Assembly: GCA_964524225.1 (NCBI GenBank)
Contig: CAZGEW010000040.1
Location: forward strand, 1 to 12,717
Origin: GCA-2688775 sp964524225
GTDB taxonomy: Archaea; Nanobdellota; Nanobdellia; Woesearchaeales; GW2011-AR4
DNA length: 12,717 nt
Direction of reading: 5' to 3'
Notes under the pieces: model-generated
Told to the model about the DNA's origin: nothing
The model's database searches: none
The model's input: only the letters and a program-made list of their open reading frames with translations
Shown: piece by piece, positions 1 through 6,451 of the stretch
Numbering within the stretch: position 1 is the first letter of the stretch
Layout of the letters: each line of letters starts with the position of its first letter
Program-made: the position numbers and the translations under genes

Positions 1-49
1 ACTTAAAAAAAATAAGATAACCAATATATAAAATTATGATAAAAAAGAG

Positions 50-66
50 TGCAAAGATTATTTGCA
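50..66 (-). terminator. Possible terminator hairpin downstream of pyrD
   Basis: TGCAAA and TTTGCA form a 6-bp stem with a 5-nt loop. Read on the minus strand, the stem is followed by CTCTTTTTT, just past the dihydroorotate dehydrogenase stop codon. The stem is short and AT-rich, and archaeal termination depends mainly on T-rich tracts, so this is a weak call. A second small inverted repeat (ATAATC-CA-GATTAT, 69-82) lies between it and the stop codon. Nothing else is supportable in bases 1-89. Confidence 0.3.
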
Positions 67-89
67 ATATAATCCAGATTATTAAATCA

Positions 90-992
90 TTAACCATGAG
101 CTACTCCTCTTATCTCATCCAAATCTTTTACTTTATTTTTTTTCATCCAATCTATCATTCCATCACAAATTTTTTTGAAAATTCCTATGCCCCTATAATA
201 AATCCCCGTTCCAATGCCAACTGCTGTTGCACCTGCCATTATCATTTCTAAAGCATCTTTGCCATAAGTAACCCCCCCTGTGCCAATTATTGGTATTTTT
301 ACTGTTTCATAGATTTCATAAATGCATCTTACAGCAATTGGCTTAAGCGCTGGTCCTGATACTCCGCCAATTTTATTGGCAAGTATTGGCTTTCTTGCAT
401 CAATATCAATCACCATTCCAGAAGCTGTATTTATCGCTGTTATTGCATCAGCTCCTGCTTTTTCAGCAGCATGTGCTATTTCTTTTATGTCATAAACATT
501 TGGGCTTAGCTTTATGCTGACTGGAATTTTGCTTGAGTTTTTCTTAACAATTTTAGTTACCTTATAAGTCAAGTGTGGATCAGCATAATATGGCTTACCA
601 TAATCAAGATGTGGGCATGAAATATTAACCTCAATCATTGCTGGCTTCAACGAAGCCATTTTTTTGGCAACTTCGCCAAACTGCTCAAGCCTGTAACCGT
701 ATATGCTTCCTATAACAGGAACACTTAAATTGTCAAGCCTTTGGAAATCTTTAATTGCAGAATCTATACCTTGGCCAGGCAATCCGACTGCATTAAGAAA
801 AACACCATCATAAGCAAACATTGTTGGGTTGACATTGCCTTCTCTTTCTTCATGGCACAATGACTTAAGAGTGACAGCCCCTGCTCCGCTTTTTCCAATT
901 CTATCAATGCTTTCTCTAGTTACTCCTAAAATTCCTGATGCAAGAACTGTTGGATTTTTTAGATTAATGCTACATAGCCTTGTTTTAAGCAT
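90..992 (-). CDS. pyrD: Dihydroorotate dehydrogenase, class 1B-type catalytic subunit
   Basis: Cytosolic FMN enzyme that oxidises dihydroorotate to orotate in de novo pyrimidine synthesis. The 300-residue product has the family landmarks in order: NPTVLASG (13-20), TLKS with K43, NISCP with the catalytic-type C126, IKLSPN (160-165), INTASGM (187-193), GGVSGPALKP (209-218), and the FMN phosphate region GTGG (237-240) and GIGTG (259-263). A cysteine as the active-site base marks class 1; the INTASGM and GGVSGP pattern fits 1B, which normally pairs with the iron-sulfur/flavin subunit PyrK. No pyrK is seen here. In-frame ATGs at 1022 and 1013 exist, but both lie inside a perfect hairpin, so I chose the ATG at 992, where family similarity begins. 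It lies downstream of the ThyX-like gene, so the pair may act together in pyrimidine nucleotide supply. The enzyme family is secure; subclass 1B is probable. Confidence 0.9.
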   Translation of the reverse strand: MLKTRLCSINLKNPTVLASGILGVTRESIDRIGKSGAGAVTLKSLCHEEREGNVNPTMFAYDGVFLNAVGLPGQGIDSAIKDFQRLDNLSVPVIGSIYGYRLEQFGEVAKKMASLKPAMIEVNISCPHLDYGKPYYADPHLTYKVTKIVKKNSSKIPVSIKLSPNVYDIKEIAHAAEKAGADAITAINTASGMVIDIDARKPILANKIGGVSGPALKPIAVRCIYEIYETVKIPIIGTGGVTYGKDALEMIMAGATAVGIGTGIYYRGIGIFKKICDGMIDWMKKNKVKDLDEIRGVAHG

Positions 993-999
993 TTTATTG

Positions 1000-1034
1000 T
1001 TAAAAAATTTCATGCAAAGCATGAAATTTTTTAA
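1000..1034 (-). terminator. Perfect hairpin between thyX-like gene and pyrD
   Basis: AAAAAATTTCATGC (1002-1015) and its exact reverse complement (1019-1032) enclose a 3-nt loop. Two further pairs (1001/1033, 1000/1034) extend the stem to 16 bp. On the minus strand the 3' arm ends in six Ts, as in an intrinsic terminator. The stem contains the ThyX-like stop codon (1031-1033) and two in-frame upstream ATGs of pyrD. It could terminate or attenuate transcription, or act as an RNA processing or stability element. The structure is certain; its role is inferred. Confidence 0.5.
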
Positions 1035-2647
1035 TTATATTTTTTATTAATCTCTTCTATTTTTCTGTCAATCTTCTTCTCAGCTTCTATCCTTTCCATG
1101 TCATACTCGTTCATATCAACGAATTTGAGATGCTCTGTTAGTTGAGGATGTACTTGCTTAACTTTGAGATAGATTTGTTGTGCTACCCTTCTATAGTCAG
1201 GATGACCTTGTTGCATGCTTCTTAGCTCTGTAAGATGGTAAACCTCTCTAAGATTCATTTTCATGCACCATCTTATCTTATATCCAAATGCTACTAAGTA
1301 TTGTGCCTCCTTTGGATATTCTTTGTAAATTATCCTAAAGGCTTCCTTAACTTTTGACATACATTCATGATACTCTTCCTCATAACCAGCTTCTTTTAAC
1401 TCATTTGGCATGTCATAACCATGGATTACTGTTAAATCTTGAGGTTCTTGTGTTAAGAGCCTATGTCTTTGCAAATCTCTGTATATCCCATAATTGCTTA
1501 AAATGTCAAAGGTATAATATGTATGTTCAAATGCTCTACCTGGCTTATGCCTTCTATTCATTCTTCTTGAAATATATTCATTAATAAGTTCCTCTTTTTT
1601 ATTATCATCCATGTTCTTGACAATGCCATTTATTTGCTCTAATGACATTTTAGAATATGGATAGATAATTGCTTGTAATATTTTTTGTTCTGCATCTTTG
1701 TCAAAATCAACTAATGTTACTTCATCTGCATTTTGTGGTAACTGCTCAATATGCTCAAGCACAAACTTGCTGGTTGCTTTATGAGTTTTAGAAATGTATT
1801 GCTGTGCAGCTATGCCATAGTTGTCGTTAGCCCTTTTTACAAAAGATGGAATTATCTTGCTTAATTCCTCATGCATTGATCTTGCAAGTTCCCTTATTTC
1901 AGCCAGAGGATGAGCATACATCTTTACAAGTAAATACTCAAAAGCCCTACCGTTTCCATATAATCCAACATTTGTCATTGTGGATGCAGGTAAGAAGACT
2001 CTTAGTATGTCACATGCTTTTGCACGTACAGCTGAGTTATATGCTCTATCACTTAGCCCATCTTCTCTAGGAAATTTTTCCATAACATATTTAGTCATTG
2101 GTTCAATTAGATTTGAGTAGGAATCAAACAGCAAGTCACATGTTTCAATGTATAAATCAGCATATCTCGAATTCATTAATGTTTGCTCCCTTACATACTG
2201 ATAATTCCCCTTAATTTTCTGGTTAAACCATACGTATCTAGTTGATTTCTCCAACGGGCTTATGCCAATTCTTGCGCCTTCAATAAACTTTGCTGCTATC
2301 TGGCTAATCTGCTCACATGCGATATTAGCACCCCCTAGCTCTGCCACACTGTCGTCACCATAACCAACTAAAACTCTATCGTAGAACTCTTCCGCTTTTT
2401 TGACAGCAATAATTTGCTCTTCGGTTTTAGACTCTTTAAAGCCTACAATTTCTTTAAAACCCATCTCAGGCTTCATTATGAACTCGTCTAATAGAACTCT
2501 TCTAAGGCTTTTTGTTGATCTGCTGTATCTTGAAAATAATGCTCCTTTGACAACCTCAGGGAGATTAATTAATGCAAATATCGGCTTGTCAAGATTTGTG
2601 AAAAATGGCTTTAGAATTTTCTTTTCTTCTTGAGTAAACTCTTCCAA
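1031..2647 (-). CDS. Double-length ThyX-like protein (FAD-dependent thymidylate synthase superfamily, tandem fusion)
   Basis: The 538-residue protein is about twice a normal ThyX (about 220-250) and reads as two ThyX-type units. Unit 1 (about 25-290) has DDSVAEL, then GARIGISPLEKSTRYVWF (125-141), where canonical ThyX has RHR followed by STRY. It keeps STRY (135-138) but not RHR. A later LPAST/GRAFEYLL/AEIR block matches the ThyX C-terminal helix region. Unit 2 (about 350-505) has FEHTYYTF and QRHR (RHR 394-396), but the serine and STRY positions are replaced by TQEPQDL. NLREVYHLTELR then matches the ThyX substrate-binding helix. ThyX makes dTMP from dUMP with FADH2 and methylene-tetrahydrofolate. 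Whether this variant does so cannot be told from sequence. I chose the TTG start at 2647 because GGGGGTGG (2653-2660) lies 5 nt upstream; a GTG at 2656 would overlap that site. The C-terminus is charged and probably helical. It is followed by pyrD. Confidence 0.85.
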   Translation of the reverse strand: MEEFTQEEKKILKPFFTNLDKPIFALINLPEVVKGALFSRYSRSTKSLRRVLLDEFIMKPEMGFKEIVGFKESKTEEQIIAVKKAEEFYDRVLVGYGDDSVAELGGANIACEQISQIAAKFIEGARIGISPLEKSTRYVWFNQKIKGNYQYVREQTLMNSRYADLYIETCDLLFDSYSNLIEPMTKYVMEKFPREDGLSDRAYNSAVRAKACDILRVFLPASTMTNVGLYGNGRAFEYLLVKMYAHPLAEIRELARSMHEELSKIIPSFVKRANDNYGIAAQQYISKTHKATSKFVLEHIEQLPQNADEVTLVDFDKDAEQKILQAIIYPYSKMSLEQINGIVKNMDDNKKEELINEYISRRMNRRHKPGRAFEHTYYTFDILSNYGIYRDLQRHRLLTQEPQDLTVIHGYDMPNELKEAGYEEEYHECMSKVKEAFRIIYKEYPKEAQYLVAFGYKIRWCMKMNLREVYHLTELRSMQQGHPDYRRVAQQIYLKVKQVHPQLTEHLKFVDMNEYDMERIEAEKKIDRKIEEINKKYN

Positions 2648-2652
2648 TAAAA

Positions 2653-2660
2653 CCACCCCC
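2653..2660 (-). promoter_or_regulatory. Shine-Dalgarno site deciding the thyX-like start
   Basis: GGGGGTGG on the minus strand, ending 5 nt before the TTG at 2647. It overlaps the alternative GTG at 2656-2654, which argues for the TTG. This is one of the few strong ribosome binding sites in the window. An ATTAAATA stretch at about 2682-2689 (minus strand) could be the matching TATA element, but weakly. Confidence 0.5.
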
Positions 2661-2725
2661 TATAAAAGAAAATAAAATACTATTTAATGCTTTTGGTTTT
2701 ATGAATGAATTTGTTAATTAAACTT

Positions 2726-3382
2726 TTACTTAGTTACTAATTCTTGCAATATATTATAGGCCTTCATCGAATCTCTTTTGTTTAATATAAAAGTTAGTTC
2801 TGTCATTGTTGATACTATTTCATAAATATTAATATTTTCCCATGCTAGTTTTCTAACAGCATTAAATATAATACCCGGTGTGTGGAGGAAATCATCTGCT
2901 GTAAATATTATCGTTAATGACACTAAGCCTTGCTCTTTGTTTAATATTTTTTCACCTGATAGAAAGCTAACTAATTTTTGCATAAATTTTTCATTTGTTA
3001 TAACGCTGATTTCGTTATTGCCAATAATGACATTTAAGGTATCTCCTCTTTCAAAATTTACAAGGTTATGGAGCATCTTTAATTTTGCTAATAGGCTTGT
3101 AGTCTTAACAATTGTAATATCACAAAGGTTAGTTTTAATAACAATCTCTCCAGTGTAATCAAAGTTTTTAGTTTTTTTTCTATGCTTGGATATTTCTTCA
3201 GCATAACGCCTCAAAGCCATAACTACTGCTGCTTGCTTGACATTCTTACCAAGCTCTTTTTCTATATTTGGTATGATTTGTTCCGCTAGATTTGCTGAGC
3301 TTATTATACCAATCCCCAAACCTTCTTCTATAAAAGGCTGTTCGCTTACAATTTTTTTGACAAGATGTCTTATAGTTACCAT
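2726..3382 (-). CDS. ACT-domain regulator of amino acid metabolism (COG2150-like)
   Basis: A 218-residue soluble protein. Residues about 1-68 are helical and resemble a small winged-helix-like module, ending in the characteristic QAAVVMALRRYAEEI (50-64). The C-terminal part (about 155-216) is an ACT domain: LVSLTIIF, then HTPGIIFNAVRKLAWENINI and EIVSTMTELTFIL, closely resembling aspartate-kinase ACT repeats. ACT domains bind amino acids, and the archaeal COG2150 group is annotated as predicted amino-acid-metabolism regulators. It is transcribed divergently from the complete dapB-asd operon across a 169-bp spacer with several palindromes, so a lysine- or DAP-sensing transcription factor is the natural inference; DNA binding is not demonstrated. 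The ATG at 3382 follows a long hairpin. The thyX-like gene starts 78 bp downstream on the same strand and could be co-transcribed. Confidence 0.75.
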   Translation of the reverse strand: MVTIRHLVKKIVSEQPFIEEGLGIGIISSANLAEQIIPNIEKELGKNVKQAAVVMALRRYAEEISKHRKKTKNFDYTGEIVIKTNLCDITIVKTTSLLAKLKMLHNLVNFERGDTLNVIIGNNEISVITNEKFMQKLVSFLSGEKILNKEQGLVSLTIIFTADDFLHTPGIIFNAVRKLAWENINIYEIVSTMTELTFILNKRDSMKAYNILQELVTK

Positions 3383-3387
3383 GTTTT

Positions 3388-3429
3388 ACACAAAAAAATC
3401 CACTTGCGAAGAAAGTGGATTTTTTGTGT
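3388..3429. repeat. Long inverted repeat beside the ACT-regulator start
   Basis: ACACAAAAAAATCCACTT (3388-3405) and AAGTGGATTTTTTGTGT (3413-3429) are complementary along their full length except for one extra A in the left arm, with a 7-nt loop. The inner CCACTT/AAGTGG stem is followed by six or seven Ts on either strand, like a bidirectional intrinsic terminator, yet it sits in front of a gene, ending 5 nt before the ACT-regulator ATG. It could be a leader hairpin, an operator or an insulator between divergent promoters. Confidence 0.6.
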
Positions 3430-3435
3430 ATTTAA

Positions 3436-3449
3436 TTTTTTTATAAATT
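3436..3449 (-). promoter_or_regulatory. Possible TATA box for the ACT regulator
   Basis: On the minus strand this reads AAATTTATAAAAAA, which contains a TTTATAA core. A start site about 25 bp downstream would fall near 3419, inside the long inverted repeat, so the repeat may act as DNA as much as RNA. The surrounding sequence is extremely AT-rich, so the exact box is uncertain. Confidence 0.3.
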
Positions 3450-3450
3450 T

Positions 3451-3466
3451 TGTTATTATAATAACA
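3451..3466. promoter_or_regulatory. Perfect 16-bp palindrome, operator candidate
   Basis: TGTTATTATAATAACA equals its own reverse complement over all 16 bases and has no loop, as expected of a dimeric transcription factor site. It lies between the two divergent promoters. Its TGTT/AACA ends recur in the inverted repeat at 3494-3512 with a different spacing. The palindrome is directly visible; the operator role is inferred. Confidence 0.45.
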
Positions 3467-3493
3467 TTATGTTTATATAATTATTATATAAAA

Positions 3494-3512
3494 CCTTTGT
3501 TCATAACAAAGG
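3494..3512. promoter_or_regulatory. Inverted repeat abutting the dapB core promoter
   Basis: CCTTTGTTCATAACAAAGG has perfect 8-bp arms around a CAT centre. It ends 3 bp before the TATA box at 3516 and so overlaps the usual TFB recognition element. A protein bound here would be placed to block or recruit the basal factors. The divergently encoded ACT protein is the obvious candidate ligand-responsive binder, by inference. Confidence 0.45.
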
Positions 3513-3515
3513 AAG

Positions 3516-3523
3516 TATAAATA
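3516..3523 (+). promoter_or_regulatory. TATA box of the lysine operon
   Basis: TATAAATA preceded by purine-rich AAAGGAAG, a plausible BRE. The box centre is about 32 bp before the dapB ATG, so initiation near 3546 would give a leader of only a few nucleotides. No Shine-Dalgarno site precedes dapB, which fits leaderless or short-leader translation. Confidence 0.5.
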
Positions 3524-3551
3524 AATATTTACCCACAGAGTTTTATTCAAT

Positions 3552-4301
3552 ATGAATATTGCAATTATAGGCTATGGAAAAATGGGACATGAAATAGAAA
3601 AAGTTGCCAGAGGTAAGGACATTAATATAGTTTCAATTATAGATCTGACTGAAAGCAATGCAAATTACGGGGAAATTAATCAAGAGTCAATGCGCAATGT
3701 TGACGTCTGCATAGACTTCACAGTGCCAGACGCAGTTATAGGAAATATTGAAAAGATATCAAAATTCAAGAAGAATATTGTAGTTGGGACTACTGGATGG
3801 TATGATAAATTGGAAGAAGCTAAAAAAATAGTTAATCAAAATGGCATTGGTTTTATTTATGCATCAAACTTTTCAATTGGTGTCAATATTTTTTTTAAGA
3901 TTATAGAAGGTGCTGCAAAAATAATCAATAATATTGAGGATTATGATGTTTATGGGTATGAATTGCATCACAATAAAAAAATAGATAGCCCAAGTGGCAC
4001 AGCAAAGACTATTGGAGAAATCTTAATAAAAAATATAGCTAGAAAAGATCAGTTAATTTTCGACAAGATTAATAGGAAAATTAAACCAAATGAATTGCAC
4101 ATTGCTTCGGTAAGAGCGGGTTCTATTCCAGGCACACATATTGTAGGATTTGATAGTAGTGCAGATACAATAGAGCTAAAACATATTGCAAGAAACAGAG
4201 AGGGGTTTGCTTTAGGAGCAATTATGGCAGCACAATGGATAAATGGCAAAAAAGGATTTTATGACATAAATGATATGATGAAAAGCATTTTGGAGGATTA
4301 A
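3552..4301 (+). CDS. dapB: 4-hydroxy-tetrahydrodipicolinate reductase
   Basis: NAD(P)H-dependent reductase that converts the DapA product to tetrahydrodipicolinate, in the cytosol. The 249-residue length is normal for the family. The N-terminal Rossmann fold opens with IGYGKMG (6-12) for nucleotide binding; VGTTGW (78-83) follows. The catalytic segment ELHHNKKIDSPSGTA (137-151) carries the paired histidines 139-140, K143 and the substrate-binding SGT. The C-terminal IARNREGFALGA segment is also typical. It is the first gene of the operon and starts at an ATG just downstream of a TATA box; dapA begins 2 nt after its stop. All key residues are present and there is no sign of damage. Confidence 0.95.
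   Translation: MNIAIIGYGKMGHEIEKVARGKDINIVSIIDLTESNANYGEINQESMRNVDVCIDFTVPDAVIGNIEKISKFKKNIVVGTTGWYDKLEEAKKIVNQNGIGFIYASNFSIGVNIFFKIIEGAAKIINNIEDYDVYGYELHHNKKIDSPSGTAKTIGEILIKNIARKDQLIFDKINRKIKPNELHIASVRAGSIPGTHIVGFDSSADTIELKHIARNREGFALGAIMAAQWINGKKGFYDINDMMKSILED
4292..4296 (+). promoter_or_regulatory. Shine-Dalgarno site for dapA
   Basis: GGAGG lies inside the last codons of dapB, 7 nt before the dapA ATG. It is the clearest canonical ribosome binding site inside the operon; lysA, the B3/B4 gene and the aminotransferase gene lack one. This points to efficient dapA translation coupled to dapB. Confidence 0.6.
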
Positions 4302-4303
4302 AA

Positions 4304-5182
4304 ATGTTTAAAGGAGCCATAACAGCAATTGTCACACCATTTAAGGAAGATGGTAACTTGGATTTAGATTCATTAAGAAAACTTATTGAGTTCCAGGTTG
4401 AAAATGAAATAGACGGAATTGTGCCATGCGGCACAACTGGCGAAAGTCCTACACTTGATTATGAGGAACATCAAAAAGTGATAGAGGTTGTGATAGACGC
4501 TGTTAATGGCAAAGTTCCTGTTATAGCTGGGACAGGCAGCAATTCTCTGCACGAAGCACTTGAGATGACGAGAAAGGCATCTGACGCTGGCGCTGATGCG
4601 TCATTGCAGGTATGTCCTTACTATAACAAACCAACACAAGAAGGCTTGTACAGGCACTTCAGCGCAATTGCAAATGCAGTTGATATTCCAATTATTATTT
4701 ATAATATACAAGGCAGAACTTCTGTCAACATGGAAACATCAACCCTTGCAAGACTTGCAAAAGAGCACTCTAATATTGTTGGGGTCAAAGAGGCATCTGG
4801 CAATATTGCACAGATGATGGACGTTATAAACGAACTGCCAAAAAATTTTACTGTTTTATCTGGAGATGACAATATAACATTACCTTTAATGACTCTCGGC
4901 GGAAAAGGTGTAATCTCAGTAGCAAGCAATATAATACCAAAAAAGATGCATGAATTAACTAAATATGCTTTAAATGGAAACTTTGAAGAGGCAAAAAGAA
5001 TGCATTATGAATTACTGCCTTTATTTAAAGGAATATTCATAGAAACAAACCCCATCCCAATAAAAGCAGCATTGACAATGAAAGGAATGATTAAGGAATA
5101 TTATAGATTACCACTGTGTGAGATGAAGGCAGATAATAAAGAGAAATTAAGGCAGATACTAATAAATATGAAACTTATTTAG
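4304..5182 (+). CDS. dapA: 4-hydroxy-tetrahydrodipicolinate synthase
   Basis: Condenses pyruvate with aspartate semialdehyde, the committed step to diaminopimelate. The 292-residue TIM-barrel protein has the class I aldolase signature: GTTGES with T44/T45, PYYNKPTQEG with Y107, IIYNIQGRTS with Y133 and R138, and the Schiff-base lysine K162 in GVKEASGN. LSGDD (185-189) follows. The usual YNVPGRT is YNIQGRT here, a mild change. The rest of the dap set around it supports synthase over another member of the N-acetylneuraminate lyase superfamily. The TAG stop is directly followed by the lysA ATG. Confidence 0.96.
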   Translation: MFKGAITAIVTPFKEDGNLDLDSLRKLIEFQVENEIDGIVPCGTTGESPTLDYEEHQKVIEVVIDAVNGKVPVIAGTGSNSLHEALEMTRKASDAGADASLQVCPYYNKPTQEGLYRHFSAIANAVDIPIIIYNIQGRTSVNMETSTLARLAKEHSNIVGVKEASGNIAQMMDVINELPKNFTVLSGDDNITLPLMTLGGKGVISVASNIIPKKMHELTKYALNGNFEEAKRMHYELLPLFKGIFIETNPIPIKAALTMKGMIKEYYRLPLCEMKADNKEKLRQILINMKLI

Positions 5183-6445
5183 ATGGTTAGCAAAATTCTT
5201 CCTTTTGGAAAAGAGAAAATACTGAATATCATAAAAAAATATCCGACACCTTTTCATATTTATGATGAAAAGGCTATTAGGCATAACGCTAGAGAATTTC
5301 TAAAAGCATTTAGTATTTTAGAAGGTTTTAAGCAGTTTTTTGCAGTAAAAGCAACTCCTAACCCTTACATTTTAAAGCTAATGAAGCAGGAAGGATTTGG
5401 TGTTGATTGCAGTTCTTTTGCTGAACTTGAGATGGCTGAAAGAATTAGTTTTGCAGGAGAAGAGGTAATGTTTAGTTCAAACGACACTCCTGTAGAAGAG
5501 TTTGTAAAGGCAAAAAAACTTGGAGCAATAATAAACCTTGATGATATAAGCCATATAGATTATCTTGAGAAAGCAGTAGGAATCCCAAACCTTATTTGTT
5601 TTAGGTATAATCCGGGTCATGCAAGAAGAGGCAATGAAATTATCGGCAAACCTGAAGAAGCAAAATATGGCTTGACAAAGGAGCAGATGTTAGAAGCATA
5701 TAGAACTGTAAAGAAAAAAGGTACAAACAGATTTGGAATACACACAATGATAATCTCAAACGAACTTAATGAGGATTATTTTATAGAGACTGCAAGAATG
5801 ATGTTTGAGTTAGCAGTTGAGATTTATAATAAAGTTGGTGTTAAAGTTGAATTCATTAACCTAGGCGGCGGTATTGGGATTCCATATAAACCTGAGGAAG
5901 AGCCTGTGTCTTATAAAAAAATTGCGGAAGGGGTAAAAAAGGCCTATAGTGAAATAATTGTTAGCAATAATCTTCATCCAATAAAAATATTTACAGAGTG
6001 CGGAAGAGTTATTACAGGCCCTTACGGTTACCTTGTTACTCAAGTTAGGCATATAAAGCATATCTATAAAGATTATGTCGGCACAGACGCAAGCATGGCT
6101 AACCTAATGCGTCCTGGAATGTATGGGGCATATCATCATATAACTGTTTTAGGAAAAGAAAATGCTCCACATAATCATGTGTACGATGTTACAGGTTCTT
6201 TATGCGAGAATAATGATAAATTTGCAATAAATAGAAAACTTCCTGAAATAAAGATAGGTGATATTTTGGTAATACACGATACTGGTGCGCATGGCTTTGC
6301 AATGGGATTTAATTATAATGGAAAATTGCGCTCTTCTGAACTTCTTTTAAGACAAGATGGAAGCATAGTCCAAATAAGAAGAGCAGAAACTATAGGGGAT
6401 TATTTTGCGACGCTTGATTTTCAAGGTGCGAATAAACTTAAGTAA
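5183..6445 (+). CDS. lysA: Diaminopimelate decarboxylase
   Basis: PLP enzyme that decarboxylates meso-diaminopimelate to L-lysine, the last step of the pathway. The 420-residue alanine-racemase-fold protein has the PLP lysine K56 in FAVKATPNP, the glycine-rich phosphate loop LGGGIGIPY (227-235), ECGR (272-275), and the interface catalytic cysteine C341 in GSLCENND. The ending GAHGFAMGFNYNG and RRAETIGDYFATLDF is characteristic of a well-marked DAP decarboxylase clade that, from memory, also occurs in bacteria. The ATG directly abuts the dapA stop with no spacer and no ribosome binding site, suggesting coupled translation. The meso-specific substrate implies an epimerase encoded elsewhere. Confidence 0.95.
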   Translation: MVSKILPFGKEKILNIIKKYPTPFHIYDEKAIRHNAREFLKAFSILEGFKQFFAVKATPNPYILKLMKQEGFGVDCSSFAELEMAERISFAGEEVMFSSNDTPVEEFVKAKKLGAIINLDDISHIDYLEKAVGIPNLICFRYNPGHARRGNEIIGKPEEAKYGLTKEQMLEAYRTVKKKGTNRFGIHTMIISNELNEDYFIETARMMFELAVEIYNKVGVKVEFINLGGGIGIPYKPEEEPVSYKKIAEGVKKAYSEIIVSNNLHPIKIFTECGRVITGPYGYLVTQVRHIKHIYKDYVGTDASMANLMRPGMYGAYHHITVLGKENAPHNHVYDVTGSLCENNDKFAINRKLPEIKIGDILVIHDTGAHGFAMGFNYNGKLRSSELLLRQDGSIVQIRRAETIGDYFATLDFQGANKLK

Positions 6446-6451
6446 TGAAAA

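Noticed and set aside
36..251. Plus-strand open frame over the left edge
   Set aside because: It mostly overlaps the 3' end of pyrD on the opposite strand, is low complexity and has no recognisable motif.
3413..3420. The string AAGTGGAT shared by the hairpin at 3388-3429 and the terminator near 12511
   Set aside because: Only about nine bases (AAAGTGGAT) are shared, in otherwise A/T-run contexts; chance is the simplest explanation and the hairpins pair differently.
3466..3551. Lysine riboswitch or other structured leader before dapB
   Set aside because: The TATA box predicts a leader of only a few bases, and no multi-stem conserved structure is visible.
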